In this document: positions 1 to 6,728 of the stretch, one piece after another | How the letters are laid out: each line of letters opens with the position of its first letter | How positions within the stretch are numbered: position 1 is the first letter of the stretch | Source: Zymomonas sp. | GTDB lineage: Bacteria; Pseudomonadota; Alphaproteobacteria; Sphingomonadales; Sphingomonadaceae | Reading direction: 5' to 3' | Length of the DNA: 9,058 nucleotides | NCBI GenBank assembly: GCA_027489105.1 | Contig: JAIYAJ010000538.1 | Location: forward strand, 1-9,058 | Position numbers and translations under genes: made by a program | The notes under the pieces: model-generated | The model's input: the letters and a program-made list of their open reading frames with translations, nothing else | Databases searched by the model: none | Told to the model about the DNA's origin: nothing

Positions 1-986
1 CAAACCGCGCGCGAGCTGATATAGTCGAACTTGGTGCCGACCTTCTGCGGACGGTTGAAGTTCACGCGGTTGATGTTGTTCGGGTAGAAGCCGACGCCAT
101 CCGGATTGCCGATCACGCCTGCGGTCGTGCGATAATAGACCGATGCCCAGGTGCGCGTGACGAAGCCGGTCGGCACGCCGTTGCGCATGCCGGTCGCCTC
201 GTTCGAATAGCTGTACATCAGGTCCCAGGTGAAGTTCTCGCTGGGCGTGAAGCGGCCCTGGATACGGCCGGTGTAATATTTGCTGTCGTTGCCGCCGCCG
301 ATCGGGTTGATATTCTTGATATAGCCGTCCGACTTTTCATACTGGCCGGCGGCGCGGATCGCGAACAGACCCGGCGAGATCGGCACGTTGATCACGGCCT
401 GGGCGCGCTTGGTGTCGAAGCTCGAATAGCCGACCTCCACTTCGCCTTCCCAGCGGTCGACCGGCTTCTTGGTGGTGACGTTGATGGCGCCGCCCACGGC
501 GTTGCGACCGAAATAGGTGCCCTGCGGACCGCGCAGCACTTCGATGCGCTCAAGGTCGACGATCTGCGGGTTGCTGGTGCCGGCGACAACGTTGAAATCG
601 TCGATGTAGAAGGCGTAGCTCGACTGGCGGACGTCGGCATAGGGGTTGAGCTGGTTCGAGATGCCGCGGATCGCGAGGTCCTTGCGGTCGCGCGAACCGT
701 TGCTCTGGAAGGAGACGTTCGGGGTCATTGCGAAGAAATCTTCGACGCCCTGAACATTCTGACTCTTCAGCTGCTCGGCGGTGACGGCGGTGATCGAGAT
801 CGGAACGCTCTGGATCGATTCCGCGCGGCGCTGTGCCGTCACGATGATGTCGCCTTCGGACGCAGCAGCGTCCGCGGCGGCCTGCGCATAGGCCGGTGCG
901 GCACCCATCGCCATGGCGACCGACACCAAAGCGGTGCAGCCGCAAATGCGTCGATTGATCTTCGAGTAGAAAGAAGCGTCCATCAT
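1..986 (-). CDS. TonB-dependent outer-membrane receptor, N-terminal 328 codons (truncated by window edge)
   Basis: Outer-membrane beta-barrel receptor that imports a ligand using TonB energy; the ligand is unknown. Reading from 986 there is no stop down to base 1, so the gene continues outside the window. A signal peptide ends near AYA|QAA (residue 34) and is followed by a TonB box, DIIVTA (46-51). The plug domain (about 60-175) contains VPISITAV, LAIRGI (104-109) and the very conserved LERIEVLRGPQGTYFGRN stretch (145-162), then GGAINVTTKKP. The first barrel strands follow. Two adjacent ATG codons (984-986 and 981-983) lie 4 and 7 nt after an AAGGGG ribosome binding site; the choice between them is arbitrary. 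It lies 100 nt downstream of the SnoaL-like gene on the same strand and has no copy of the local operator, so it may be co-transcribed with that gene. The family is certain, the substrate is not. Confidence 0.95.
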   Translation of the reverse strand, partial: MMDASFYSKINRRICGCTALVSVAMAMGAAPAYAQAAADAAASEGDIIVTAQRRAESIQSVPISITAVTAEQLKSQNVQGVEDFFAMTPNVSFQSNGSRDRKDLAIRGISNQLNPYADVRQSSYAFYIDDFNVVAGTSNPQIVDLERIEVLRGPQGTYFGRNAVGGAINVTTKKPVDRWEGEVEVGYSSFDTKRAQAVINVPISPGLFAIRAAGQYEKSDGYIKNINPIGGGNDSKYYTGRIQGRFTPSENFTWDLMYSYSNEATGMRNGVPTGFVTRTWASVYYRTTAGVIGNPDGVGFYPNNINRVNFNRPQKVGTKFDYISSRAV

Positions 987-1057
987 CTTACCCCTTTTTG
1001 ATGAGCCCGCGATCTTTGATCTACGGTGCTCCGATCCTTGGTAGAAATCCCCTCTGA

Positions 1058-1074
1058 CCGGGCCCCACGCCCGG
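1058..1074 (-). other. GC-rich hairpin between SnoaL-like gene and receptor
   Basis: A perfect 6-bp inverted repeat, CCGGGC and GCCCGG with a 5-nt loop, lies 12 nt past the stop of the SnoaL-like gene. On the minus-strand transcript no U-run follows, so it is not a convincing intrinsic terminator. It could be a processing or stability hairpin that separates expression of the two genes. The rest of the 987-1086 gap shows only the receptor's ribosome binding site. Confidence 0.4.
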
Positions 1075-1086
1075 CTAAAGCTCAGT

Positions 1087-1572
1087 TCAACTCGTCCAGC
1101 ATTGCGGGTCGACCGATGGCTTCGTCGTGTCGACCGGTACGCGCACCAAGGTGATGGCGGCGATCTTGTCCCCGCGCAGGTCGGCATGTCCGGCTGCGAG
1201 CATGCAGCCGACCTTGCCGTTCCGGCGCGAGCGGATGACATGATAGGTGTAGATCCGCCCGTCTTTCTCGAACGCGTCCTTGAACGGCACGACGATCTCG
1301 ACCAGCGCACCGCTCGCCTGGATCGCCTGGAAATGCTTTTCCCAGTCGTCGAGACCGTGGATCACCGTTTCGCCGTTCAGCGTCAGGGTGGCGTCGGTCG
1401 TGAAGTAGCGGGCGAAATTCTCGGCAGTGTAGGCGCCGGGCGTGGTGAAGGCCTGGTTCCACCAGACGAACATCTGAGACAGCTTGTCGGTCGTCGGAGC
1501 TGCCGCCGCGAGCGGCGTGGCAGCGGCGACCAGCAGTGCCGTCAGAGATCCGAGGATCGTCCTTCTCTTCAC
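1087..1572 (-). CDS. Secreted NTF2/SnoaL-like small protein (161 aa)
   Basis: A small exported protein with a probable NTF2-like (SnoaL/DUF4440-type) alpha+beta cone fold; the function is unknown. The start is GTG at 1570-1572, 6 nt after AAGGGGG. That start gives a clean signal peptide: KRR, a hydrophobic run to about residue 21, and AAA before APTTD. The mature part has the family pattern: an N-terminal helix with WWNQAF, then ENFARYFTTDATLTLNGETVIHG, a helix DDWEKHFQAI, and three long strands (VEIVVPFKDAFE, RIYTYHVIRSRRN, KIAAITLVRVPVD). Members of this fold include ketosteroid-isomerase-like enzymes, cyclases and binding proteins, so fold alone does not give a reaction. Its single cysteine near the C-terminus (QCWTS) and another mid-chain (VGCML) could form a periplasmic disulfide (inference). 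It is preceded by its own copy of the shared operator (1644-1685) and lies 123 nt after the amidohydrolase. Confidence 0.77.
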   Translation of the reverse strand: MKRRTILGSLTALLVAAATPLAAAAPTTDKLSQMFVWWNQAFTTPGAYTAENFARYFTTDATLTLNGETVIHGLDDWEKHFQAIQASGALVEIVVPFKDAFEKDGRIYTYHVIRSRRNGKVGCMLAAGHADLRGDKIAAITLVRVPVDTTKPSVDPQCWTS

Positions 1573-1643
1573 CTGTTTCCCCCTTCGGCCGCCGATACCT
1601 GACCAAACTGCTGGTTGAGTTGTCCGTCAGTTACAAAGTTGTT

Positions 1644-1685
1644 GCAATGGCACCGAATAGGCTCGTTTGTTGCGGCATGTGCAAA
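1644..1685 (-). promoter_or_regulatory. Shared operator/promoter element, copy 1 (upstream of SnoaL-like gene)
   Basis: Read on the minus strand from 1685: TTTGC, N7 (ACATGCC), GCAACAAACG, then 14 nt later CATTGC. The core TTGC-N7-GCAA (1670-1684) is an inverted repeat with T-N11-A spacing, the geometry of LysR-family operators. It lies between the amidohydrolase stop and the SnoaL-like gene, 71 nt before the GTG. Its match to the copies at 3041-3082 and 7722-7763, in the same orientation and at nearly the same distance to a start codon, is the main support. Binding by the LysR protein in this window is inferred. Confidence 0.72.
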
Positions 1686-1695
1686 TTAGACATTC

Positions 1696-2958
1696 TCAAT
1701 CCTTTGCGGACACTCCAGTCACCGGCTTGCCGCCCTTCATCACGAAACTGATCGTTCGCAGCGCGCGAATATCGCCGGTCGGATCGCTGTCGACCGCAAC
1801 GATATCGGCAAGATAGCCTGGCTTGAGCACGCCGACCTCCTTGTCGATGCCGAGCATGCGCGCGGGTTCGATCGTCGCGGCGCGGAGCGACTGCAGCGGG
1901 GTCATGCCGGCATCGACATAAAGCTCGGCCTCCCGGATCGTCGCCGTGGTGCCTTCGTTCGGTTCCCACGGATATTGATCGCTGCCGAGCGCGATCGGCG
2001 TGCCGATCCGGATCGCGTTGCGCAGCGTTTCCCAGTGCGCCTTGCCGACCGAATCCACGCGCGCCAGATACCAGTCGGGCGAACCGATCTTGCGGTAGAA
2101 TTCCTTGGCGCCCTGCTGGCTCACGACAATGGTCGGGACCAGCCAGACGCCCTTCTGCTTCATCTTCGTCAGCACGGGCGGCGTCAGGAAATAGCCATGC
2201 TCGAAACCGTCGATCCCGGCGTCGATCGCCGCCTCGGCCGCCAGAGGCGAACCATTGTGGCCGGTGACCTTAACCCCGTTGCGATGGGCAACCTCGATCG
2301 CGGTCTTGAGTTCGTCGTCGGTGAACGGGGAGGCTGCGATGTCGCCATGGGTGTCGGAGATGCCGCCCGAAATGCCGAGCTTGATCCAGGTCGCGCCCCG
2401 CTTGACCTGCTCGCGCACCGCGCGCGAGAATTCGGCCGGGCCATTGACCTCGGTCGAGCCATGTCCGCCGGTGGCGACGATCGACGAGCCGGCGGTGTGA
2501 ATGCGGGGACCGTCGAAGGTGCCGCCGTCGATCATATTCTTGACGGTGAAGTCGACGCCATCCTGCGCACCCGTCAGGCGGATCGTGGTCACGCCCGAGC
2601 GGAGCGACTTCTGCGCATTGTCGAGCATCCGGAGCGCGATCGAATCCTTGCCCTCATTATGGATGCGTGCGGCCCCCGGCAGATTGAGCGCCAGGTGGAC
2701 ATGCATGTTCATCAGGCCGGGGATCAGCCATTTGCCATCCAGCGGAATGGTGCGTGCTCCGGCTGGAACGGGCGTCGTCACGGCGGGCCCGATCGCCTTG
2801 ATCCGCTCGCCGTCGATCAGCACCACGGCGTTGCGGACCGCCGGCTTGCCGTCGAGGTCGACGACATTGGCACCGGTCAGCGCGACCGTCTCTGCGATAG
2901 CGGGCGTGGCGAGCCCGAGGCTGGCGATAAGGCAGATCGCTCCCATGCGTGGCTTCAT
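1696..2958 (-). CDS. Exported metal-dependent amidohydrolase (COG1228 / Xaa-Pro dipeptidase-like), 420 aa
   Basis: Binuclear metal hydrolase of the amidohydrolase superfamily, probably periplasmic, cleaving an amide or peptide bond. A signal peptide (MKPR, hydrophobic core, AIA|ET at 22/23) supports the start at 2958; the open frame upstream to 3549 is not used because it runs through the leader and into another gene. Metal-site residues are all present: HVH (86, 88) after LIPGLMNM, K193 in WIKLGISGG (position of the carboxylated lysine), H234 in VTGHN, H254 in GFEHG, and D327 in LGSDQYPW. The C-terminus carries the usual MLGIDKEVGVLKPGYLADIV segment that completes the small beta domain. Characterised COG1228 members include prolidases and Xaa-Arg/Lys dipeptidases, so a dipeptidase is plausible, but specificity cannot be read here. 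An operator copy (3041-3082) sits 82 nt upstream, and the divergent partner is another exported hydrolase. An internal ATG (residue 5) is the only realistic alternative start. Confidence 0.93.
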   Translation of the reverse strand: MKPRMGAICLIASLGLATPAIAETVALTGANVVDLDGKPAVRNAVVLIDGERIKAIGPAVTTPVPAGARTIPLDGKWLIPGLMNMHVHLALNLPGAARIHNEGKDSIALRMLDNAQKSLRSGVTTIRLTGAQDGVDFTVKNMIDGGTFDGPRIHTAGSSIVATGGHGSTEVNGPAEFSRAVREQVKRGATWIKLGISGGISDTHGDIAASPFTDDELKTAIEVAHRNGVKVTGHNGSPLAAEAAIDAGIDGFEHGYFLTPPVLTKMKQKGVWLVPTIVVSQQGAKEFYRKIGSPDWYLARVDSVGKAHWETLRNAIRIGTPIALGSDQYPWEPNEGTTATIREAELYVDAGMTPLQSLRAATIEPARMLGIDKEVGVLKPGYLADIVAVDSDPTGDIRALRTISFVMKGGKPVTGVSAKD

Positions 2959-2980
2959 CGGTCTTGCTTCCCTCTGTTCC

Positions 2981-3006
2981 GGAGGCGCCATCCGGGAGCC
3001 GCCTCC
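2981..3006 (-). other. Leader hairpin upstream of amidohydrolase
   Basis: Perfect 7-bp arms GGAGGCG (2981-2987) and CGCCTCC (3000-3006) with a 12-nt loop, in the untranslated leader 22 nt before the amidohydrolase ATG. The ribosome binding site candidate (AGAGGGAAG, about 2966-2974) lies just beyond it. It could affect mRNA stability or start access. It has no U-tract and is not a terminator. Confidence 0.4.
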
Positions 3007-3040
3007 ACCCGCTGGCAGCATGCGTGATGTAACTGTGCAA

Positions 3041-3082
3041 ACAATGCATCGAACTGCGATTGTTCGTTGCGGTATCCGCAAA
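3041..3082 (-). promoter_or_regulatory. Shared operator/promoter element, copy 2 (upstream of amidohydrolase; divergent promoter region)
   Basis: Read on the minus strand from 3082: TTTGC, N7 (GGATACC), GCAACGAACA, then 15 nt later ATTG. The core is a perfect palindrome, TTGCGG-TAT-CCGCAA (3067-3081), with T-N11-A spacing. It lies 82 nt before the amidohydrolase ATG and 142 nt before the DUF885 ATG, so it could serve both divergent units. It shares 18 of 22 positions with the copy before the DapA-family gene, including GCAACGAACA exactly. The remaining 2959-3223 sequence holds leaders and ribosome binding sites but no gene. Confidence 0.74.
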
Positions 3083-3096
3083 TTGCATGCCGCAAT
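3082..3096 (+). promoter_or_regulatory. Adjacent second palindrome, possible secondary operator
   Basis: ATTGC-ATGCC-GCAAT is a perfect 5-bp inverted repeat directly abutting the main palindrome, with the same TTGC/GCAA half-sites but an N5 spacer instead of N7. LysR-type proteins commonly use a second, weaker site beside the main one, and its position on the DUF885 side would suit rightward activation. CATATT at 3121-3126 is a weak -10 candidate for that direction. Its role is inferred from half-site identity only. Confidence 0.42.
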
Positions 3097-3223
3097 GCCA
3101 CGGAAGACAAGGAAATCCGGCATATTTCGGTCATCGGGCAGACGGGCCCGCCGCTTGCCGTGCTGGCGGGGATTTGCATTCTGCGCGCAGGGTTCCGACC
3201 GCATCCTGCACGGGGGGAAGAAA

Positions 3224-5047
3224 ATGACCGCTTTCGAGACAATAGAAGCGTCGCGCCGGGGAGTGCTCGGCCTGCTTGGCGCGGGCGCTGCCATTGCAGC
3301 AATGCCTGGTTGGGCTGCTGGCGAGAACGATGCCGGACGCCGGTTGCGCGCGCTGCTCGAACAGAGCGACGAAGCGGAAGCGCAGCTCGACCCCATTTCG
3401 GAATCGCGCAAGGCCAAGGCAATCACCGGGCCGGTCTTCGTCGACCCGCTGGGCGATTTTTTTGCAACGAAGACGAAGGCGAACAAGCTGGCCGAATGGC
3501 AGGAACTGCAGGCGATCGAGCGCGCCGCGCTCTCGCCGGTCGACCGCATCGCCTATGACGTGTTCGCCTACAAGACGCGCCAGACCCTCGATCTGTTCGA
3601 GAGCGGCCTGTTCGAGGTGCAGCGCAAGGCGCCGTTCAATCCGTCCTTCGGCTTGCAGGTCGAGTTTCCCGACTTCGTGTCCGGCGGCCCGGCGCCCTTC
3701 GCGACGGTGCAGGATTATGAAGCCGGGCTCGAGCGGCTCGATGGCTTCGTCGGCTATCTCGGCAATTCGGTCGCCCAGGCGAAGCGCGGCCTCGCCGAGG
3801 GGTATAAGCAACCCCGCATCGTCGTCGACAATCTGCTGAAGCAGGTCGACGCGATGCTCGCGACGCCGGTCGAAAAGAGCCCCTTCTGGTCGGCGATCGA
3901 TCGTCTCCCCGCCGGCTTCCCGGCAGCAGACAAGGCGCGCCTTGCCGCCGCCTATCGCAGGGCGATCGAGGAGAAGGTCTATCCGGGCTATCGTCTGTGG
4001 CAGAGCTTCCTGCGCGACACATATCTTCCGGTCGCGACGCCCGAGCCCGGCCGCTGGGCGATGAAGGACGGTGACCGGCTCTATGCCTGGGAACTCGCCC
4101 GCCACACGACGACCCGCAAGACTCCCGACGAGATCCACGCGCTCGGCCTGTCCGAAGTGTCCCGGATTCGCGCCGAGATGGACCGGGTGCGCGAGAAGGT
4201 CGGTTTCTCGGGCGATCTCAGGGCTTTCTTCGAATATGTTCGGACTGATCCGAAATTCTACTGCAAGACTCCGGACGAGCTTCTGGGCCGCTTCAAGGCG
4301 ATCGAAGACCGCATCTGGTTGCGCATTCCCGAGCTGTTCCACAGCCGGCCCAGGGCGCCGTTCAAGGTTGCGCCGCTGCCCGCACTCGGCGATCAGCGCG
4401 GCACCGGCTATTATCGGCCGGGCCCGCCGGACGGGAAGAGCCCCGGCATATTGTTCTTCAACATGTCGATGCTCAACACCCGGCCGATCCCGACGCTGGA
4501 GACGCTGACGCTGCACGAGGGCATCCCGGGCCACCATTTCCAGATCACCCTGGTGCGCGAGAACGAGGCCTTGCCGCCGCTGCTCCGCTATGGCTCCTCG
4601 ACCGCCTATAGCGAGGGCTGGGGGCTCTATGCGGAATCGCTCGGGCCGGAACTCGGCATGTTCGGCGATCCGATGCAGCTGTTCGGGCATCTCGACATGG
4701 AGATGCTGCGCGCCGTGCGGCTCGTGGTCGATACCGGAATCCACGCCAGGCGCTGGGATCGGCAGAAGGCGATCGACTATATGCTCGACAATACCTCGAT
4801 GGCGCCGCGCGACGTCGCGGTCGAGATCGATCGCTACATCGCCTATCCGGGCCAGGCCTGCGCCTACAAGATCGGCGAGCTGAAGTTCCGCGAGCTGCGC
4901 AACCGCGCGACCGCCAAGCTTGGAAGTCGCTTCGATATCCGCGACTATCACCAGCAGGCGCTGGAGACGGGCAGCCTGCCCATGGATGTGCTCGAAGCGA
5001 AGGTCGATGGCTGGATCGCCGCGGGCGGGGGAAAGACGAAGGCATGA
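3224..5047 (+). CDS. Tat-exported DUF885 family metallopeptidase-like protein (607 aa)
   Basis: Predicted exported hydrolase of the DUF885 family, whose members look like zinc peptidases; few have been characterised. The start at 3224 follows GGGGGGAAG and gives a twin-arginine signal, SRRGVLGLLG (10-19), with a hydrophobic stretch and AxA-type end near residue 31, so it is probably exported folded. An open frame back to 2501 is rejected because it lies antisense to the amidohydrolase. Family hallmarks: HEGIPGHHFQ (H431, E432, H437, H438), EGWGLYAESLG (E464), VVDTGIHARRWDRQKAIDYM (D503, H507), and a conserved C-terminal YIAYPGQACAYKIG. The histidines and glutamates are likely metal and catalytic residues, but the motif is HE-x3-GH rather than HExxH. 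Length fits the family. The stop overlaps the next start (ATGA), so it is translationally coupled to a membrane protein and symporter, suggesting that it releases the transported compound. Confidence 0.92.
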   Translation: MTAFETIEASRRGVLGLLGAGAAIAAMPGWAAGENDAGRRLRALLEQSDEAEAQLDPISESRKAKAITGPVFVDPLGDFFATKTKANKLAEWQELQAIERAALSPVDRIAYDVFAYKTRQTLDLFESGLFEVQRKAPFNPSFGLQVEFPDFVSGGPAPFATVQDYEAGLERLDGFVGYLGNSVAQAKRGLAEGYKQPRIVVDNLLKQVDAMLATPVEKSPFWSAIDRLPAGFPAADKARLAAAYRRAIEEKVYPGYRLWQSFLRDTYLPVATPEPGRWAMKDGDRLYAWELARHTTTRKTPDEIHALGLSEVSRIRAEMDRVREKVGFSGDLRAFFEYVRTDPKFYCKTPDELLGRFKAIEDRIWLRIPELFHSRPRAPFKVAPLPALGDQRGTGYYRPGPPDGKSPGILFFNMSMLNTRPIPTLETLTLHEGIPGHHFQITLVRENEALPPLLRYGSSTAYSEGWGLYAESLGPELGMFGDPMQLFGHLDMEMLRAVRLVVDTGIHARRWDRQKAIDYMLDNTSMAPRDVAVEIDRYIAYPGQACAYKIGELKFRELRNRATAKLGSRFDIRDYHQQALETGSLPMDVLEAKVDGWIAAGGGKTKA

Positions 5048-5295
5048 CGACCGGACGCTATGGGCACCGCTGGCTGTTCCTGATCCCTTTCCTCTGGCAG
5101 GTCGCGGCAGTCCCGCTGGTCAACGACGTCGCGTGGCGGCCGCTGTCGCTGCCCTTTCCGATGGCGTGGCAGATGGTCGGCATCGTCCTGACGACGATCA
5201 TCATCGCCATCGTTTTCCGTCTCGATGAGCGGATCGATGGCGACGAGGACGGGGTTGACGGCGAAGGGCTTCAGGGCGGGGACCATCACGCATGA
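5044..5295 (+). CDS. DUF3311-type small membrane protein, symporter partner (83 aa)
   Basis: A short inner-membrane protein with two predicted helices (about residues 10-26, WLFLIPFLWQVAAVPLV, and 41-59, WQMVGIVLTTIIIAIVFRL) joined by a loop with PLSLPFPMAWQ, followed by a very acidic cytoplasmic tail (DERIDGDEDGVDGEG). The PFPMAWQ pattern before the second helix resembles DUF3311 proteins, which are usually encoded directly before a sodium:solute symporter. Both ends overlap neighbours by ATGA, so the three genes should be made in fixed proportion. A role as accessory subunit or assembly factor of the symporter is inferred from this context; the family assignment is from memory of the pattern and not a search. 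Confidence 0.77.
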   Translation: MTTGRYGHRWLFLIPFLWQVAAVPLVNDVAWRPLSLPFPMAWQMVGIVLTTIIIAIVFRLDERIDGDEDGVDGEGLQGGDHHA

Positions 5296-6728
5296 TCCTC
5301 GCTCTGACATTGGCGATCGTGCTGGGCACCGTGATCGGTGCGGTGCTCTACAGCCGCCGGCAGGCGCGCGCGAAGACGATGGCCGAATGGGCCGTCGGCG
5401 GGCGGCGCTTCGGCATCCTCATCTTCTGGTTTCTCAACGCCGGTGAGATCTACACCACCTTCGCGGTGCTTGGCATTTCGGGCTTCGCCTGGGCCTATGG
5501 TGCGCCCGCCTATCTCGCGCTGACGTCGGTCTCGCTGGCGGCGTTGATCGGCTATTGGCTCATGCCGCGCATCTGGGCGGCGGGCCACAAGGACAATCTG
5601 GTCACCCAGGCGGACTTCTTCGCCGCCCATTATCGCGCGACCTGGCTCGGTGTCGTGGTCGGCCTGGCCGGCATCGCCGCGCTGATCGTCTATGTGCAGA
5701 TCCAGATCACCGCGCTCGGCCTGATCCTGCGCCTGACCCTGGGGCAGGATGTGTCGCCCGCGCTGGCGGCGAGCCTTGCGGCGGTCGTGATGGTCGCCTT
5801 CGTCTTTCTGGCCGGGCTGCGCTCGGCGGCCTTTGCGGCGGGTGTGAAGGACATCCTGATGCTGGTCGTGGTCGTCGTGCTGTGCGGCAGCGCGGCGACG
5901 GCGGTCGGGGCGTCGTCGATGCTCGACATCTACACCCGGGTGCAGGACAGCTTTCCCGCCGTCGGCAGTTTCCCCGGTCTGAAGCCCGAAGCCGGGCTCG
6001 ACAGCGTCTGGCTGATGACCTCGGCGCTCAACGTCGCGATCGGCAACTGGATCCTGCCGCATCTGTTTCAGCTCTGCTTCTCTGCGGGCAGCCGCAAGAC
6101 GATCCGGCGCAACGCAGTGCTCCAGCCGATCTATTCGCTCTCCTATTTCTTCATCATCCTGCTCGGTTTCGCGGCGTTGCTGGCGGGCACCCAGCCGCCC
6201 GAAGGCGACAGCAATGCGGCGCTGATCACCTTCGTGGCGGGCCATTACCCGCCCTGGGCCGTGGGCCTGTTCGCGGGGACGGCCTGCCTGCTGGCACTCG
6301 TACCCGGATCGGTGCTCTTGCTGACGGCGGGATCGCTGTTCAGCCGCAACGTCCTGAAGCCGATGCTGCCCTCGATGACCGATCGCGCTGCGCTGCTCGC
6401 GTCGCGCCTGTCGATGCTGCTGTTCGCCGGCACGGCGGTATGGCTGACGCTCGGCGCGTCGCGCTCGCTGGTCGAGATCGGCCTGTCGGCCTATGCCGCA
6501 ATCGGCATGCTCGCGCCCGGCGTCTATTTCGCCTTCACCTGGAAGCGGGCCAATGCGGTCGGCATCATGGCTGGCATCGTCGTCGGCTATGCGGCGCTTC
6601 TGCCGCAGATGCAGCCCTTCTGGAACGGCCTGCTGCCGCATTGGGATACCGGCCTGGTCGCGATGATCGTCAACGCCGCCGTGGCGGCGCTGGTCTCGAT
6701 CGCGGTCCCGTCACGTCGCCGGGACTAG
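5292..6728 (+). CDS. Sodium:solute symporter family (SSF) permease (478 aa)
   Basis: Inner-membrane transporter expected to couple Na+ (or H+) entry to uptake of a small organic solute. About 12-13 hydrophobic segments can be traced from residue 1 to 472. SSF-like signatures are visible: AGEIYTTFAVLGISGFAWAYG (50-70), the TQADFFAAHYRA loop (105-116) equivalent to the family's GDY/F-x-x-xRY motif, AGLRSAAFAAGVKDILMLVV (174-193), and LVPGSVLLLTAGSLFSRN (336-353) in the region that binds the second sodium. In this last region the usual paired serine/threonine is less obvious, so ion dependence is not certain. SSF members carry sugars, proline, pantothenate, acetate and others; nothing here fixes the substrate, though coupling to a peptidase-like gene favours an amino or imino acid or related product. 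The 3' end overlaps the convergent LysR gene by 18 bp. Confidence 0.93.
   Translation: MILALTLAIVLGTVIGAVLYSRRQARAKTMAEWAVGGRRFGILIFWFLNAGEIYTTFAVLGISGFAWAYGAPAYLALTSVSLAALIGYWLMPRIWAAGHKDNLVTQADFFAAHYRATWLGVVVGLAGIAALIVYVQIQITALGLILRLTLGQDVSPALAASLAAVVMVAFVFLAGLRSAAFAAGVKDILMLVVVVVLCGSAATAVGASSMLDIYTRVQDSFPAVGSFPGLKPEAGLDSVWLMTSALNVAIGNWILPHLFQLCFSAGSRKTIRRNAVLQPIYSLSYFFIILLGFAALLAGTQPPEGDSNAALITFVAGHYPPWAVGLFAGTACLLALVPGSVLLLTAGSLFSRNVLKPMLPSMTDRAALLASRLSMLLFAGTAVWLTLGASRSLVEIGLSAYAAIGMLAPGVYFAFTWKRANAVGIMAGIVVGYAALLPQMQPFWNGLLPHWDTGLVAMIVNAAVAALVSIAVPSRRRD

Noticed and set aside
1058..1074. Intrinsic terminator after the SnoaL-like gene
   Set aside because: The stem is only 6 bp and no U-tract follows on the minus-strand transcript; kept only as a hairpin.
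1975..3027. Open frame on the plus strand over the amidohydrolase (350 codons)
   Set aside because: The minus-strand frame has all metal ligands and a signal peptide; this one has neither.
2501..3223. N-terminal extension of the DUF885 frame
   Set aside because: It lies antisense to the amidohydrolase and would displace the twin-arginine signal from the N-terminus.
2959..3549. N-terminal extension of the amidohydrolase frame
   Set aside because: It would bury the signal peptide, cover the divergent operator and overlap the DUF885 coding start; the ATG at 2958 explains everything.
3131..4951. Long open frame antisense to the DUF885 gene (606 codons)
   Set aside because: It mirrors a high-GC coding frame, its translation is low-complexity, rich in R, E, L and A with no domain, and it spans the intergenic operator-side leader. 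The sense frame has clear family motifs.
5286..6641. Open frame antisense to the symporter (451 codons)
   Set aside because: The translation is rich in R, Q, D and H with no recognisable domain. The opposite strand encodes a clean multi-helix membrane protein.
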